Source of the DNA: an uncultured Collinsella sp. | Lineage (GTDB): Bacteria; Actinomycetota; Coriobacteriia; Coriobacteriales; Coriobacteriaceae | NCBI GenBank assembly: GCA_900759335.1 | Contig: CAAEUX010000088.1 | Location: 46,691-110,690, forward strand | Length of the DNA stretch: 64,000 bases | Direction: 5' to 3' | Shown here: positions 57,042 through 64,000 of the stretch, piece by piece | How positions within the stretch are numbered: position 1 is the stretch's first letter | Layout: every line of letters starts with the position of its first letter | Made by a program: the position numbers and the translations under genes | The notes under the pieces: model-generated | What the model saw: the letters and a program-made list of their open reading frames with translations, nothing else | Told to the model about the DNA's origin: nothing | Databases searched by the model: none

Positions 57042-58043
57042 TTACTTCGCGGCGCCGGGGATGCTGTGGGAGGTTTTGGCGGTTTTGGCTCCGTTTACGA
57101 TGGCAGTTTCCAGGGCCCTTACTGCGAGCATGCCCAGCAGGTCTAGGGGAACGGCGGCGCTTGCCTGGGCGCCCAGTTTGCCGCTGGCGAGGGTGTAGAT
57201 GGTGTCGCCGTCGTTGGTGGTGTGCGTGGGACGGATGGCGCGTGCGTAGGCGTCTGCGGCCATCTGGGAGACCTTGGTGGCTTGTGCCTTAGTGAGTTCC
57301 ACGTTGGTGACGATGCAGCTGATGGTGGTGTTGGTGCGGTCGAGCGGCATCTGCATGGATCCGGCGGCGGCAAAGGCTGCGAGTTCCATGTCGACGATCT
57401 GGTCGCTATCGGCTGCGGCGCGCATACCGGCGACCCACTCGCCGGTGAAGGGGTCGACAACGTTGCCGCAGGCGTTGACCGAGACCACGGCGCCCACCTT
57501 GATGGGGCCGAGTGCCACGGCGGCAGCTCCAAGGCCGGCCTTCATGCAGGTGGCGGGCCCCATGAGCTTACCCACGGTGGCGCCCGTGCCGGCGCCTACG
57601 TTGCCCTGTTCGAGCTTGGTGGGGGTGTGGTCGAGTGCTTCGCGCACGGCGGCGATGCCGGCCTCAATGTCGGGGCGCACGGTGGGGTCGCCAAAGGCAA
57701 GGTCGAAGATACAGCTGGAGCACACGATAGGCACCTGCGTGGGGCCGACGGGAAGGCCGATGCCGCGGCTCTCAAGCTCGCGAGCGACGCCGCTTGCGGC
57801 CTCGAGGCCAAAGGCCGATCCGCCCGAAAGGCAGACGGCGTGGACCTTGTCGACGGTGTTCTCGGGTCGTAGCAGGTCGGTCTCGCGCGAAGCGGGAGCA
57901 CCGCCGCGAACGTCAACGCCGCCGGTGGCGCCCTCGGGTGCCACGATTACGGTGCAACCGGTGCCGGCCTCCTCGTCCGTGTAGTTGCCATAGCAAAAGC
58001 CATCGACATCGCAGGCGTCAATGGCCTCGAGCAGTGTATCCAT
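57042..58043 (-). CDS. P1-family (S58) aminopeptidase, DmpA/NylC-like
   Basis: A 333-residue Ntn-type hydrolase of the P1 family, which self-cleaves into two chains. Conserved blocks are VCLSGGSAFGLEAASGV, NVGAGTGATVGK, KVGAVVSVNACGNVVDP and RTNTTISCIVTNVELTK. The Asn-Thr in RTNTT is the likely autocleavage site (new N-terminal Thr), as in NylC rather than the Gly-Ser of DmpA. Substrates in the family include beta-amino-acid peptides and cyclic amides. No signal peptide is seen. Confidence 0.82.
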   Translation of the reverse strand: MDTLLEAIDACDVDGFCYGNYTDEEAGTGCTVIVAPEGATGGVDVRGGAPASRETDLLRPENTVDKVHAVCLSGGSAFGLEAASGVARELESRGIGLPVGPTQVPIVCSSCIFDLAFGDPTVRPDIEAGIAAVREALDHTPTKLEQGNVGAGTGATVGKLMGPATCMKAGLGAAAVALGPIKVGAVVSVNACGNVVDPFTGEWVAGMRAAADSDQIVDMELAAFAAAGSMQMPLDRTNTTISCIVTNVELTKAQATKVSQMAADAYARAIRPTHTTNDGDTIYTLASGKLGAQASAAVPLDLLGMLAVRALETAIVNGAKTAKTSHSIPGAAK

Positions 58044-58144
58044 GTTTAACTCCTATCGGTTTTCCGCCGCGCCTTGTGCCCGGTCGGGATCCGTACGGTA
58101 CGCCAAAATTGTAGGCGCTGGGGAATACCCAGCGCCAGATGCAA

Positions 58145-58726
58145 TTACGAGAGTTTTTGAATCGCGCGCGCGACGCGGGCGATGGGTAGGCCCACCACGT
58201 TATAGAAGTCGCCCGAAATATCGTGCACGAGCATGCGTCCGCCTGTGCCCTGAATGCCGTAGGCGCCGGCCTTGTCCATGGGCTCACCCGAGGCGACGTA
58301 GCGCTCGATCTGTTCGTCGGTGAGCTCGTAGAACGTCACATCGGTCACATCGACAAAGGACAGGCTCTCGGCGGCATGCGGGGCTGTAGCGTCGCCGGCT
58401 TTAACGATGCAGACGCCGGTTGCGACCTGGTGCGTGCGGCCCGAAAGCTCACGGAGCATGGTGCGCGCCTCGTCCTCGGTTGCCGGCTTGCCCAAAATCT
58501 TGCCGTCAAAGGTGACGATGGTGTCGGCCGCGACCGTCAGCTCATTAGGCTCGGCATACTCGGCAGCAACGGCAGCCGCCTTGGCGCGTGCCAAGCGCTC
58601 GACAAGCGTGAGCGGGGCCTCGCCATCAAAGGGCGTTTCGTCGATATCCGCGGGAATCACGCGAATGTTGTAGCCTGCCTCGCGCATCAGTTCTATGCGG
58701 CGCGGCGATTGCGAAGCCAAAATCAT
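58145..58726 (-). CDS. maf: Maf-family nucleotide pyrophosphatase
   Basis: A 193-residue house-cleaning enzyme that hydrolyses modified or non-canonical NTPs. It starts MILASQSPRRIELMREAGY (Ser/Arg substrate loop), and has the catalytic Asp in VAADTIVTFDGKILGKP and KAGAYGIQGTGGRML. These are the YhdE/Maf signatures. The ATG overlaps the stop of the DJ-1 family gene by four bases. Confidence 0.9.
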   Translation of the reverse strand: MILASQSPRRIELMREAGYNIRVIPADIDETPFDGEAPLTLVERLARAKAAAVAAEYAEPNELTVAADTIVTFDGKILGKPATEDEARTMLRELSGRTHQVATGVCIVKAGDATAPHAAESLSFVDVTDVTFYELTDEQIERYVASGEPMDKAGAYGIQGTGGRMLVHDISGDFYNVVGLPIARVARAIQKLS

Positions 58727-59265
58727 AGTTGGATGCCCTCGGCGACCTTCTCGACGGCCTTGTCGCCGGCGAGCGTGCGCAGCAGCTCCAATGCAAAGGG
58801 GAGTGACTGTGCCATGCCGCTGGCAGTGATGATGTTGCCGTCTTGCGTGACCTTCTCGCCAGTATAGGCGCCTTCGGGGAAGCTTTTCTCAAAGCCAGGG
58901 AAGCACGTGGCGTGGCGCCCCTCGAGTAGGTCGAGCTCGCCCAGGATAAACGGGGCGGCGCAGATGGCGGCGACGTGCTTGGTCGCGGCGAACTCGCAGA
59001 CCACGTCGCAGACACGCTGATCGGCGCGCAGGTTGGTGGCACCGGGCAGGCCGCCGGGCAGCACGACGCAGTCGTACTCGTCAAAGTTGATCTCATCAAA
59101 GAGCGCATCGCAGGTCACGGGGATCTGCAGCGAGCTTACGACCTCACGCGTGGGCATAATCGAGACGAGCGTGGCACGCACGCCGCCGCGACGCATGACA
59201 TCGACCATGGTCAAGCATTCAATAGTTTCAAAGCCATCGGCGGCGAGAACGGCAACGCTGGGCAT
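58723..59265 (-). CDS. DJ-1/PfpI-family protein
   Basis: A 180-residue protein of the DJ-1 superfamily. It begins VAVLAADGFETIECLTMVDVMRRGG (conserved Glu), has CVVLPGGLPGATNL and the nucleophile Cys in VAAICAAPFILGELDLL. This is the ThiJ/YajL type, linked to repair of glycated or oxidised molecules. AAAGGA precedes ATG 59265. It is translationally coupled to maf. Confidence 0.88.
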   Translation of the reverse strand: MPSVAVLAADGFETIECLTMVDVMRRGGVRATLVSIMPTREVVSSLQIPVTCDALFDEINFDEYDCVVLPGGLPGATNLRADQRVCDVVCEFAATKHVAAICAAPFILGELDLLEGRHATCFPGFEKSFPEGAYTGEKVTQDGNIITASGMAQSLPFALELLRTLAGDKAVEKVAEGIQL

Positions 59266-59371
59266 GAGGGTTCCTTTCATAGGCGGCATACAATTAGCCG
59301 TCTTATACCCCGAAGACCTCCGCTTGCCACGCTCGATTTCCCAATGATTTTTCTGAGCAATGATTAAGTGG

Positions 59372-60685
59372 CTAGTTGCGCCTAAGGTGGACGACGGTCT
59401 CGCAGTGGAATGTTTGTGGGAACAGGTCGACTGGCGTGATCTTTACGGGGGAGAAGGTGCCTTCTTCGACAAAGCGTTTGAGATCGCGCGCCAGGGTGGC
59501 CGGGTCGCAGCTCACGTAGGCGACATCGCGGGCACTCGTGCTGGCGATAAGGTCGATCGCTTCGGGGGCGAGGCCTGCGCGCGGCGGGTCGACCACCAAG
59601 ACGTCGGCATCCTGGTCGGGGAACTCGCGCACCGCGTCTCCGCCAATGACGTCGACGTTATCAAGCTTGTTGATCTCCAGGTTACGGCGCAGGTCGCGCA
59701 CGGCGGGGCCGTAGGCCTCGACGGCGGCGACAAAGTCGCAGCGGCGGGCGAGCGGCAGGGTAAAGGTGCCGGCACCGCAGTACAGGTCCACGGCAAGCTC
59801 GTCTTCCTGCGGATCGAGCGCTTCCATGACAAGCTCGATCAAAATCTCGGCACCCTTGGTGTTGACCTGGAAAAAAGACGGGGCAGACAAGCGCATCTGA
59901 CCCTCGGCGATATTCTCGGTCCATGAGCCCTCTCCGGCGAGCATTTCGACCTTGGAAACACGGCGGGCCTTCTTTTCGCCCTTGCACATCACGCGTACGA
60001 CACTTGTGGGGTGCGCGGCGTCTGCCAACACGCGCGAGACTTGCGAGCGCGGGAAAGAGCCCGTAGGCGTCCAGAGCGCCACCTCGAGTGCCTTGGTGCG
60101 ACGCGAGGCGCGAATGCCCACGCGCTCAAGGCCCAGGTCGTGGCTGCCGCTCAGATAATTGAGCGCGCCGACGACCGATTTGAGTGCCTTGGGGAAGCGT
60201 TTGTCGAACAACGGGCACGAATCGACGGTCACGATCTTGCGAGGATCGACACCGTGCATGCCAAGACGCACGCGGCCGTTTACAACGGTCGGCTCGAGTT
60301 CGATTTTATTGCGGTAGCCCCAATCATCCTTGGTGTGGCGGATGGGTTGCACCAGTTCATCGACTTGATCGGGGCTGAACTTGCCGATACGCTCGAGCGT
60401 GGAGCGCAGATTTTGCTCCTTGGCGGCGAGCTGTGCCGTGCGTGAGAGATTGCCCCACGAGCAGCCGCCGCAGATGCCCACGAAGGGGCAGGGAGGCTGA
60501 ATGCGATCGGGGCTTGGCTCCAGAATCTCGGTGGTGCGGGCACGCATGAACGACTTGCCGTCCTGTACGACCTCGGCCTCGACGGTGTCGCCTGCCACGG
60601 CGCCCTGCACAAAGACGGCCTTGCCGTTGTCGGCGTGCGCCAGCCCGTCGGCGCCGTAGGTCATCGATTCTATAGTGAGCTTCAT
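59372..60685 (-). CDS. 23S rRNA (uracil-5-)-methyltransferase, RumA/RlmD family
   Basis: A 437-residue SAM enzyme. The N-terminal TRAM domain is at about 1-55. Cysteines of an iron-sulfur site are in PPCPFVGICGGCSWG plus VDSCPLF. The methylase part has VDLYCGAGTFTLPLARR, VVDPPRAGL and the catalytic Cys in VAYVSCDPATLARDLKRF. The Fe-S site points to an RlmD or RlmCD-like enzyme rather than TrmA. It may methylate one or two uridines. The start ATG 60685 follows GGCAGGAAT. Confidence 0.85.
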   Translation of the reverse strand: MKLTIESMTYGADGLAHADNGKAVFVQGAVAGDTVEAEVVQDGKSFMRARTTEILEPSPDRIQPPCPFVGICGGCSWGNLSRTAQLAAKEQNLRSTLERIGKFSPDQVDELVQPIRHTKDDWGYRNKIELEPTVVNGRVRLGMHGVDPRKIVTVDSCPLFDKRFPKALKSVVGALNYLSGSHDLGLERVGIRASRRTKALEVALWTPTGSFPRSQVSRVLADAAHPTSVVRVMCKGEKKARRVSKVEMLAGEGSWTENIAEGQMRLSAPSFFQVNTKGAEILIELVMEALDPQEDELAVDLYCGAGTFTLPLARRCDFVAAVEAYGPAVRDLRRNLEINKLDNVDVIGGDAVREFPDQDADVLVVDPPRAGLAPEAIDLIASTSARDVAYVSCDPATLARDLKRFVEEGTFSPVKITPVDLFPQTFHCETVVHLRRN

Positions 60686-60734
60686 ATTCCTGCCTGTCAT
60701 TCGCGTTGTTGTTCGCACCATGGTAGCAGGGAAA

Positions 60735-60774
60735 AGCGCCCCGCATCCGAGGCTTTCCTCAAATGCGGGGCGCT
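60735..60774 (-). terminator. Terminator of ppk1
   Basis: A perfect 12-bp stem, AGCGCCCCGCAT with ATGCGGGGCGCT; on the minus strand it is followed by TTTTCCC. Confidence 0.8.
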
Positions 60775-60798
60775 TCTACAAACTGCTTCTACAAACGA

Positions 60799-63372
60799 CT
60801 ATTTCGTCTTGCCGGTAATGAGCGTCTTAAGACCCAGACCGATCAGACCTAGGCCCATGCGCACGCGACCGGGGCGATGGCGCTCGATGGCCTTGGTCTT
60901 GCCGGTGGGCTTATCGCGACGGGCGCTCGTCTCGGGTGCGGGCTTGGTGACCTGCGGCTCGGGCTGAGGTGCAGGTGCGGGCTCGGGCTCAATGACGGTC
61001 GCCTGGACCTCTTGGACCTTGGGTGCTACTGGCTGCGGCTCAGGAACAGGGGCGGGCTTTGCCTCGGCGGCGGGCTCCGGAGTCGCGGTAGCGGGCTCGG
61101 GCGCTTTCTCCACGGCGGGCTCTGCGGCAGCCTCGGGCTTATTCACCGGGGGAGCTGCAACCGCTTCCGGTTCGGCAGCTGCCCCGTGTTCAACCTCGGC
61201 CTGAATGGCCTCCTCGGCCACACATTCCTTCTCCTGTGCGCGCTGCCGCGCGGCGGCCTCGGCGTTGCGATAGGCACGCTCCAGCAGAGCTTCCTGCGAG
61301 TTGAAGGGCTTCTCGCCCTCTTTGCGCTCCACGGGAACCCAGGTGCCGTCACTCGTCAGACTGCGTGCCTTCACGTTGTCGCGCAGCTGCATGCCCATGT
61401 ACTCGTGCACCAGGGCGCGGCAGGTGGGGTCGAGCACGGGGAAGGCGATCTCCACGCGGTGCTCGGTGTTGCGCGTCATCATGTCTGCCGAGCTCAGGTA
61501 AATCATGTCCGAGTCCACGCCGAAAGCATAGACGCGCGCGTGCTCCAAAAAGCGTCCGACGATGGAGCGGACATGCACGTTCTCGGTCTTGCCCGGAATA
61601 CCGGGCTTGAGGCACGAGATGCCGCGGATGATCATGTCTACGCGCACGCCGGCACACGATGCCTCGGCGATCTTGTCGATAACCTCGCGGTCGGTCAGCG
61701 AGTTGAGCTTAAAGAACACGCGGGCGGGCTCGCCGGCAAGGGCGCGCTGAATCTCGCGGTCAAGCCCGCGCATGATGAGCGGTTTCAGTCCGACGGGCGC
61801 CACACCCAGGAAGCGGTAGTCGCCGCGCAGGTTGCCCAGCGACAGATTGCGGAAGAACAGGTTGGCGTCTTCACCGATGCCGGGATGGGCTGTCATGAGC
61901 ATAAAGTCGCTGTAGAGTTTGGCCGTCTTCTCGTTAAAGTTGCCGGTGCCCAAAAGCGTGAGGCGGGTGAGCGCCATGCCCTCGCGATAGGTGAGCTGGC
62001 AGATCTTTGAGTGGCATTTAAAGCCCTCGGAACCATAGATGACGGTGCAGCCCGCCTCTTCCAGACGCTCGGCCCACTCGATGTTGTTCTGCTCGTCAAA
62101 GCGGGCACGAAGTTCCATGAGCACCGTGACCTCTTTGCCGTTCTCGGCAGCATCGATCAGCGACTCGCACAGGCGGCTCTGCTTGGCCACGCGGTAGAGT
62201 GTGATGCGCAGCGAGATGCACTCGGGGTCGTAGGCGGCCTCGTGCACCAGATCCAGGAAGGGGTTCATGGCCTCGTAGGGATAAAAGAGCAGCTTGTCGC
62301 CCTGCAGCACCTGTTCGCGGATGGAGCGGGTCATATCGATGGTGGGGTTGGGCTGCGGCTTAAACGGCGTAAAGAGCAGCTCGTTGCGCAGGTGCTCGGG
62401 AATCTTGCCCTCAATGCCGAAGACGTAGCCCAGGTCGAGCGGGATATCGCAGGTAAAGACCGAGCGGCGCGAAAGCTCGAGCGCCTTGCGGATGGTCTTG
62501 AGCGTCGCCTTCTCGAGCGACCCCGAGACCGCGAGCACTACCGGCTGCAGGCGCAGGCGCTTCTTGAGAATGCGCTTCATGTGCTGGCGGTAGTCCTCTT
62601 CCTCTTCGACGCCCTCGCCGTCCGGATCGATGTCGGCGTTGCGGGTGACGCGGATCAGCGCACGATCCAGCGGCTTATAGGAGCCAAAGCAGCTGTCCAG
62701 GCAGGCGAGGATGACGTCCTCGAGCAAGATGTAGGAGTAGGTGCCGGTGGGCGAGGGGATCTCGACCACGCGGTTCATCGAGGCGGGAATCTCGATAAGG
62801 CCCAGCAGGCTCTCCTCGTCGGTGGCGCCGTCCAGACCACAGGCCAGATAGAGCGCGCCGTTGCGCAGGTTGGGGAAGGGGTGGCGCGGATCGATGACCA
62901 GCGGCGAGATGACCGGCGACACGTAGGCCTGGAAGTAGCGGGTTACAAAGGTGCGCTCCTCGGGCGTAAGCGAATCGATGCGGGCGCGGTGAACGCCCAA
63001 GGTGTCGAGCTTGCCCTCGATGCTCTTAAAGATGGACTCCCAACGGGTAAGGAGCCCGGGCATTTCGGCCATGACAGCATCGACCTGTTCGGAGGCGGTC
63101 ATATTGCTCTTGTTGTCGACGGGCTGTTTTTTGAGCTCTGCCAGATCGGACAGGCCGCCCACGCGCACCATGAGAAACTCGTCGAGGTTAGACTCGAAAA
63201 TCGACACGAACTTTAGACGCTCGAACAGCGGAACGGTCTCATCGAAGGCTTCGTCAAGCACGCGGTTGTCAAAGCGCAGCCAGCTAAGCTCTCGGTTTTG
63301 CGTGTACGAGAAGTCGCGCGGCGGTTTGCGCAGCTTTGCGGCGGCTTGCTTCTTTTCGATTTTACTCGGCAT
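60799..63372 (-). CDS. ppk1: Polyphosphate kinase 1 with extended C-terminal tail
   Basis: An 857-residue enzyme making polyphosphate from ATP. The N domain starts with YTQNRELSWLRFDNRVLDEA. The catalytic His is in GFKCHSKICQLTY, followed by GTGNFNEKTAKLYSDFML; the second conserved His is in RFLEHARVYAFG. The PPK core ends near residue 700. It is followed by about 150 residues rich in Ala, Pro and Glu and a basic tail (RRDKPTGKTKAIERHRPGRVRMGLGLIGLGLKTL) whose end could be an amphipathic membrane-binding helix. Such a tail is absent from E. coli PPK1 (688 residues). Confidence 0.9.
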   Translation of the reverse strand: MPSKIEKKQAAAKLRKPPRDFSYTQNRELSWLRFDNRVLDEAFDETVPLFERLKFVSIFESNLDEFLMVRVGGLSDLAELKKQPVDNKSNMTASEQVDAVMAEMPGLLTRWESIFKSIEGKLDTLGVHRARIDSLTPEERTFVTRYFQAYVSPVISPLVIDPRHPFPNLRNGALYLACGLDGATDEESLLGLIEIPASMNRVVEIPSPTGTYSYILLEDVILACLDSCFGSYKPLDRALIRVTRNADIDPDGEGVEEEEDYRQHMKRILKKRLRLQPVVLAVSGSLEKATLKTIRKALELSRRSVFTCDIPLDLGYVFGIEGKIPEHLRNELLFTPFKPQPNPTIDMTRSIREQVLQGDKLLFYPYEAMNPFLDLVHEAAYDPECISLRITLYRVAKQSRLCESLIDAAENGKEVTVLMELRARFDEQNNIEWAERLEEAGCTVIYGSEGFKCHSKICQLTYREGMALTRLTLLGTGNFNEKTAKLYSDFMLMTAHPGIGEDANLFFRNLSLGNLRGDYRFLGVAPVGLKPLIMRGLDREIQRALAGEPARVFFKLNSLTDREVIDKIAEASCAGVRVDMIIRGISCLKPGIPGKTENVHVRSIVGRFLEHARVYAFGVDSDMIYLSSADMMTRNTEHRVEIAFPVLDPTCRALVHEYMGMQLRDNVKARSLTSDGTWVPVERKEGEKPFNSQEALLERAYRNAEAAARQRAQEKECVAEEAIQAEVEHGAAAEPEAVAAPPVNKPEAAAEPAVEKAPEPATATPEPAAEAKPAPVPEPQPVAPKVQEVQATVIEPEPAPAPQPEPQVTKPAPETSARRDKPTGKTKAIERHRPGRVRMGLGLIGLGLKTLITGKTK

Positions 63373-63929
63373 ATGCATCTGTCCGTTCAGTCCCCGTAGA
63401 GGACGGTAGCCTAACTCTAATTCACTATTGTCTCAATTTAGTCGACCGCTGGCACGGACGTATCGCGTGAACGGTATCTTTACCTACTTCTTACGCTGCC
63501 AAGGCATGCAACTAACTGTCCAACTCGTTTGGAAACAATCTATATCCATACTCAACTGGTGAGGATGTATGAATAAGAATGATTGCGAGCTGAATATAAT
63601 CGAATCCAAATTGAATCATGGACAAACGACATATATATGCAGAAAACCGTTTTAGCTATGCAATTCCTAAACATGAAAATATTTGTGCAATCTAGCTTAA
63701 TTCCTTAGAAAAAGAACATTTACCTTTGAAAACCTGCTTTAGAGAACCGAAGTGCATCATGGGGGAATCATATGCGATATACCGTTCATCGCACTTTGCT
63801 GACCGTTCGGGGGCGAGGTGGAATTGCAGGTGGTTTTTGGATATAACTAGAGCTGTCAGCAAGCAGCGTCCCATACGGAGGGGCGCTGATACATTCGGCC
63901 AGTAAGGCCCGAAAGAAAGGTAGGAGGCC
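63373..63929. promoter_or_regulatory. AT-rich 550-nt spacer upstream of arcA
   Basis: No long ORF. It has several TGAATAA/TGAATCAT-like words (near 63567, 63590 and 63613) resembling half ARG boxes, as might bind ArgR, and two hairpins just upstream of arcA: CAGCG-CCC/GGG-CGCTG near 63860 and TTCGGCC/GGCCCGAA near 63893. Confidence 0.35.
63772..63846 (+). CDS. Possible 24-residue leader ORF upstream of arcA
   Basis: An ATG preceded by GGGGGA at good spacing, then 24 codons (MRYTVHRTLLTVRGRGG...) rich in Arg (four) and a stop before the arcA hairpins. It may be a leader peptide or chance. There is no similarity to judge by. Confidence 0.25.
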   Translation: MRYTVHRTLLTVRGRGGIAGGFWI

Positions 63930-64000
63930 ATGACGAAAGGTCTGCACGTGCCTTCCGAGATCGGCAAGCTCAGGAAGGTCTGCCTGCACCGTCCCGGCGA
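63930..64000 (+). CDS. arcA: Arginine deiminase, N-terminal fragment
   Basis: Only 23 codons are in the window: MTKGLHVPSEIGKLRKV, then CLHRPG. VxSEIGKLxKVxLHRPG is the fixed opening of arginine deiminase, which converts arginine to citrulline and ammonia in the ATP-yielding ADI pathway. TAGGAGG precedes the ATG. The gene runs off the right edge. The rest of the pathway, if present, lies outside. Confidence 0.85.
   Translation, partial: MTKGLHVPSEIGKLRKVCLHRPG

Noticed and set aside
1..64000. rRNA, tRNA, prophage or insertion sequence
   Set aside because: I found no tRNA cloverleaf, rRNA stretch, integrase or transposase in the window.

Overview
The window reads as a chromosome segment of a high-GC, anaerobic gut Actinobacterium of the class Coriobacteriia, most likely Collinsella. 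The basis is codon use and gene content: fermentative acetate and lactate enzymes, the start of an arginine deiminase gene, ECF uptake, a UDP-galactopyranose mutase, and an Amadori-sugar operon of the kind reported for gut Collinsella. This assignment is inference; no rRNA or tRNA gene is visible. Most of the window is ordinary chromosome, with a few accessory patches and an unusual number of folded intergenic elements.

Layout. 1-6876: co-directional sugar catabolic cluster (end of a TIM-barrel epimerase, FrlB-like deglycase, two PfkB kinases, amidohydrolase, YjbQ, BtpA/SgcQ, FGGY kinase). 6956-9823: TatD and TcdA, then a candidate small RNA and an ArsR/SdpI operon. 10008-13465: EttA, then a low-GC patch with a Tat-exported protein and a lipoprotein. 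13519-15920: two low-complexity Coriobacterial proteins. 16124-22928: NAD synthetase, aminotransferase, lactate dehydrogenase, a DUF2974 hydrolase flanked by two copies of a 31-nt repeat, and a nucleoid-associated protein. 23071-28440: DAP/lysine block (DapH, DapB, an in-frame LysA-DapA fusion under a lysine riboswitch, divergent M20 deacetylase). 28543-32134: HigBA, a small membrane protein, then a Tat-type lipoprotein, an HTH regulator and a membrane Ser/Thr kinase. 32172-36482: cell-wall functions (secreted hydrolase, ATP-grasp ligase plus aspartate racemase) and a MOSC protein. 36608-40162: ECF transporter operon led by a 22-residue peptide with three consecutive Trp codons and an attenuator. 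40286-47824: sortase-anchored C69 peptidase, lipid kinase with a 30-residue membrane protein, RNase D, metallopeptidase, exonuclease VII, HIT protein. 47866-54209: LysR, MFS, tandem acetate kinases, a repeat-filled gap, phosphotransacetylase. 54441-63372: Glf and a glycosyltransferase, P1 peptidase, Maf, DJ-1, rRNA methyltransferase, polyphosphate kinase. 63930-end: first codons of arcA.

How it fits together. Energy comes from sugar fermentation (Ldh, Pta, two AckA) and probably arginine deimination. Lysine and DAP synthesis uses the acetylase branch (DapH, a candidate aminotransferase, an M20 deacetylase) and is controlled by a lysine riboswitch. Tryptophan uptake appears to be controlled by ribosome-mediated attenuation. 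The strongest leads are the Trp leader of the ECF operon, the LysA-DapA fusion with an internal ribosome binding site, the sugar cluster with unassigned partners, a hairpin that buries the ribosome binding site of a lipoprotein gene, a promoter-to-terminator small RNA, and several large foldback elements.
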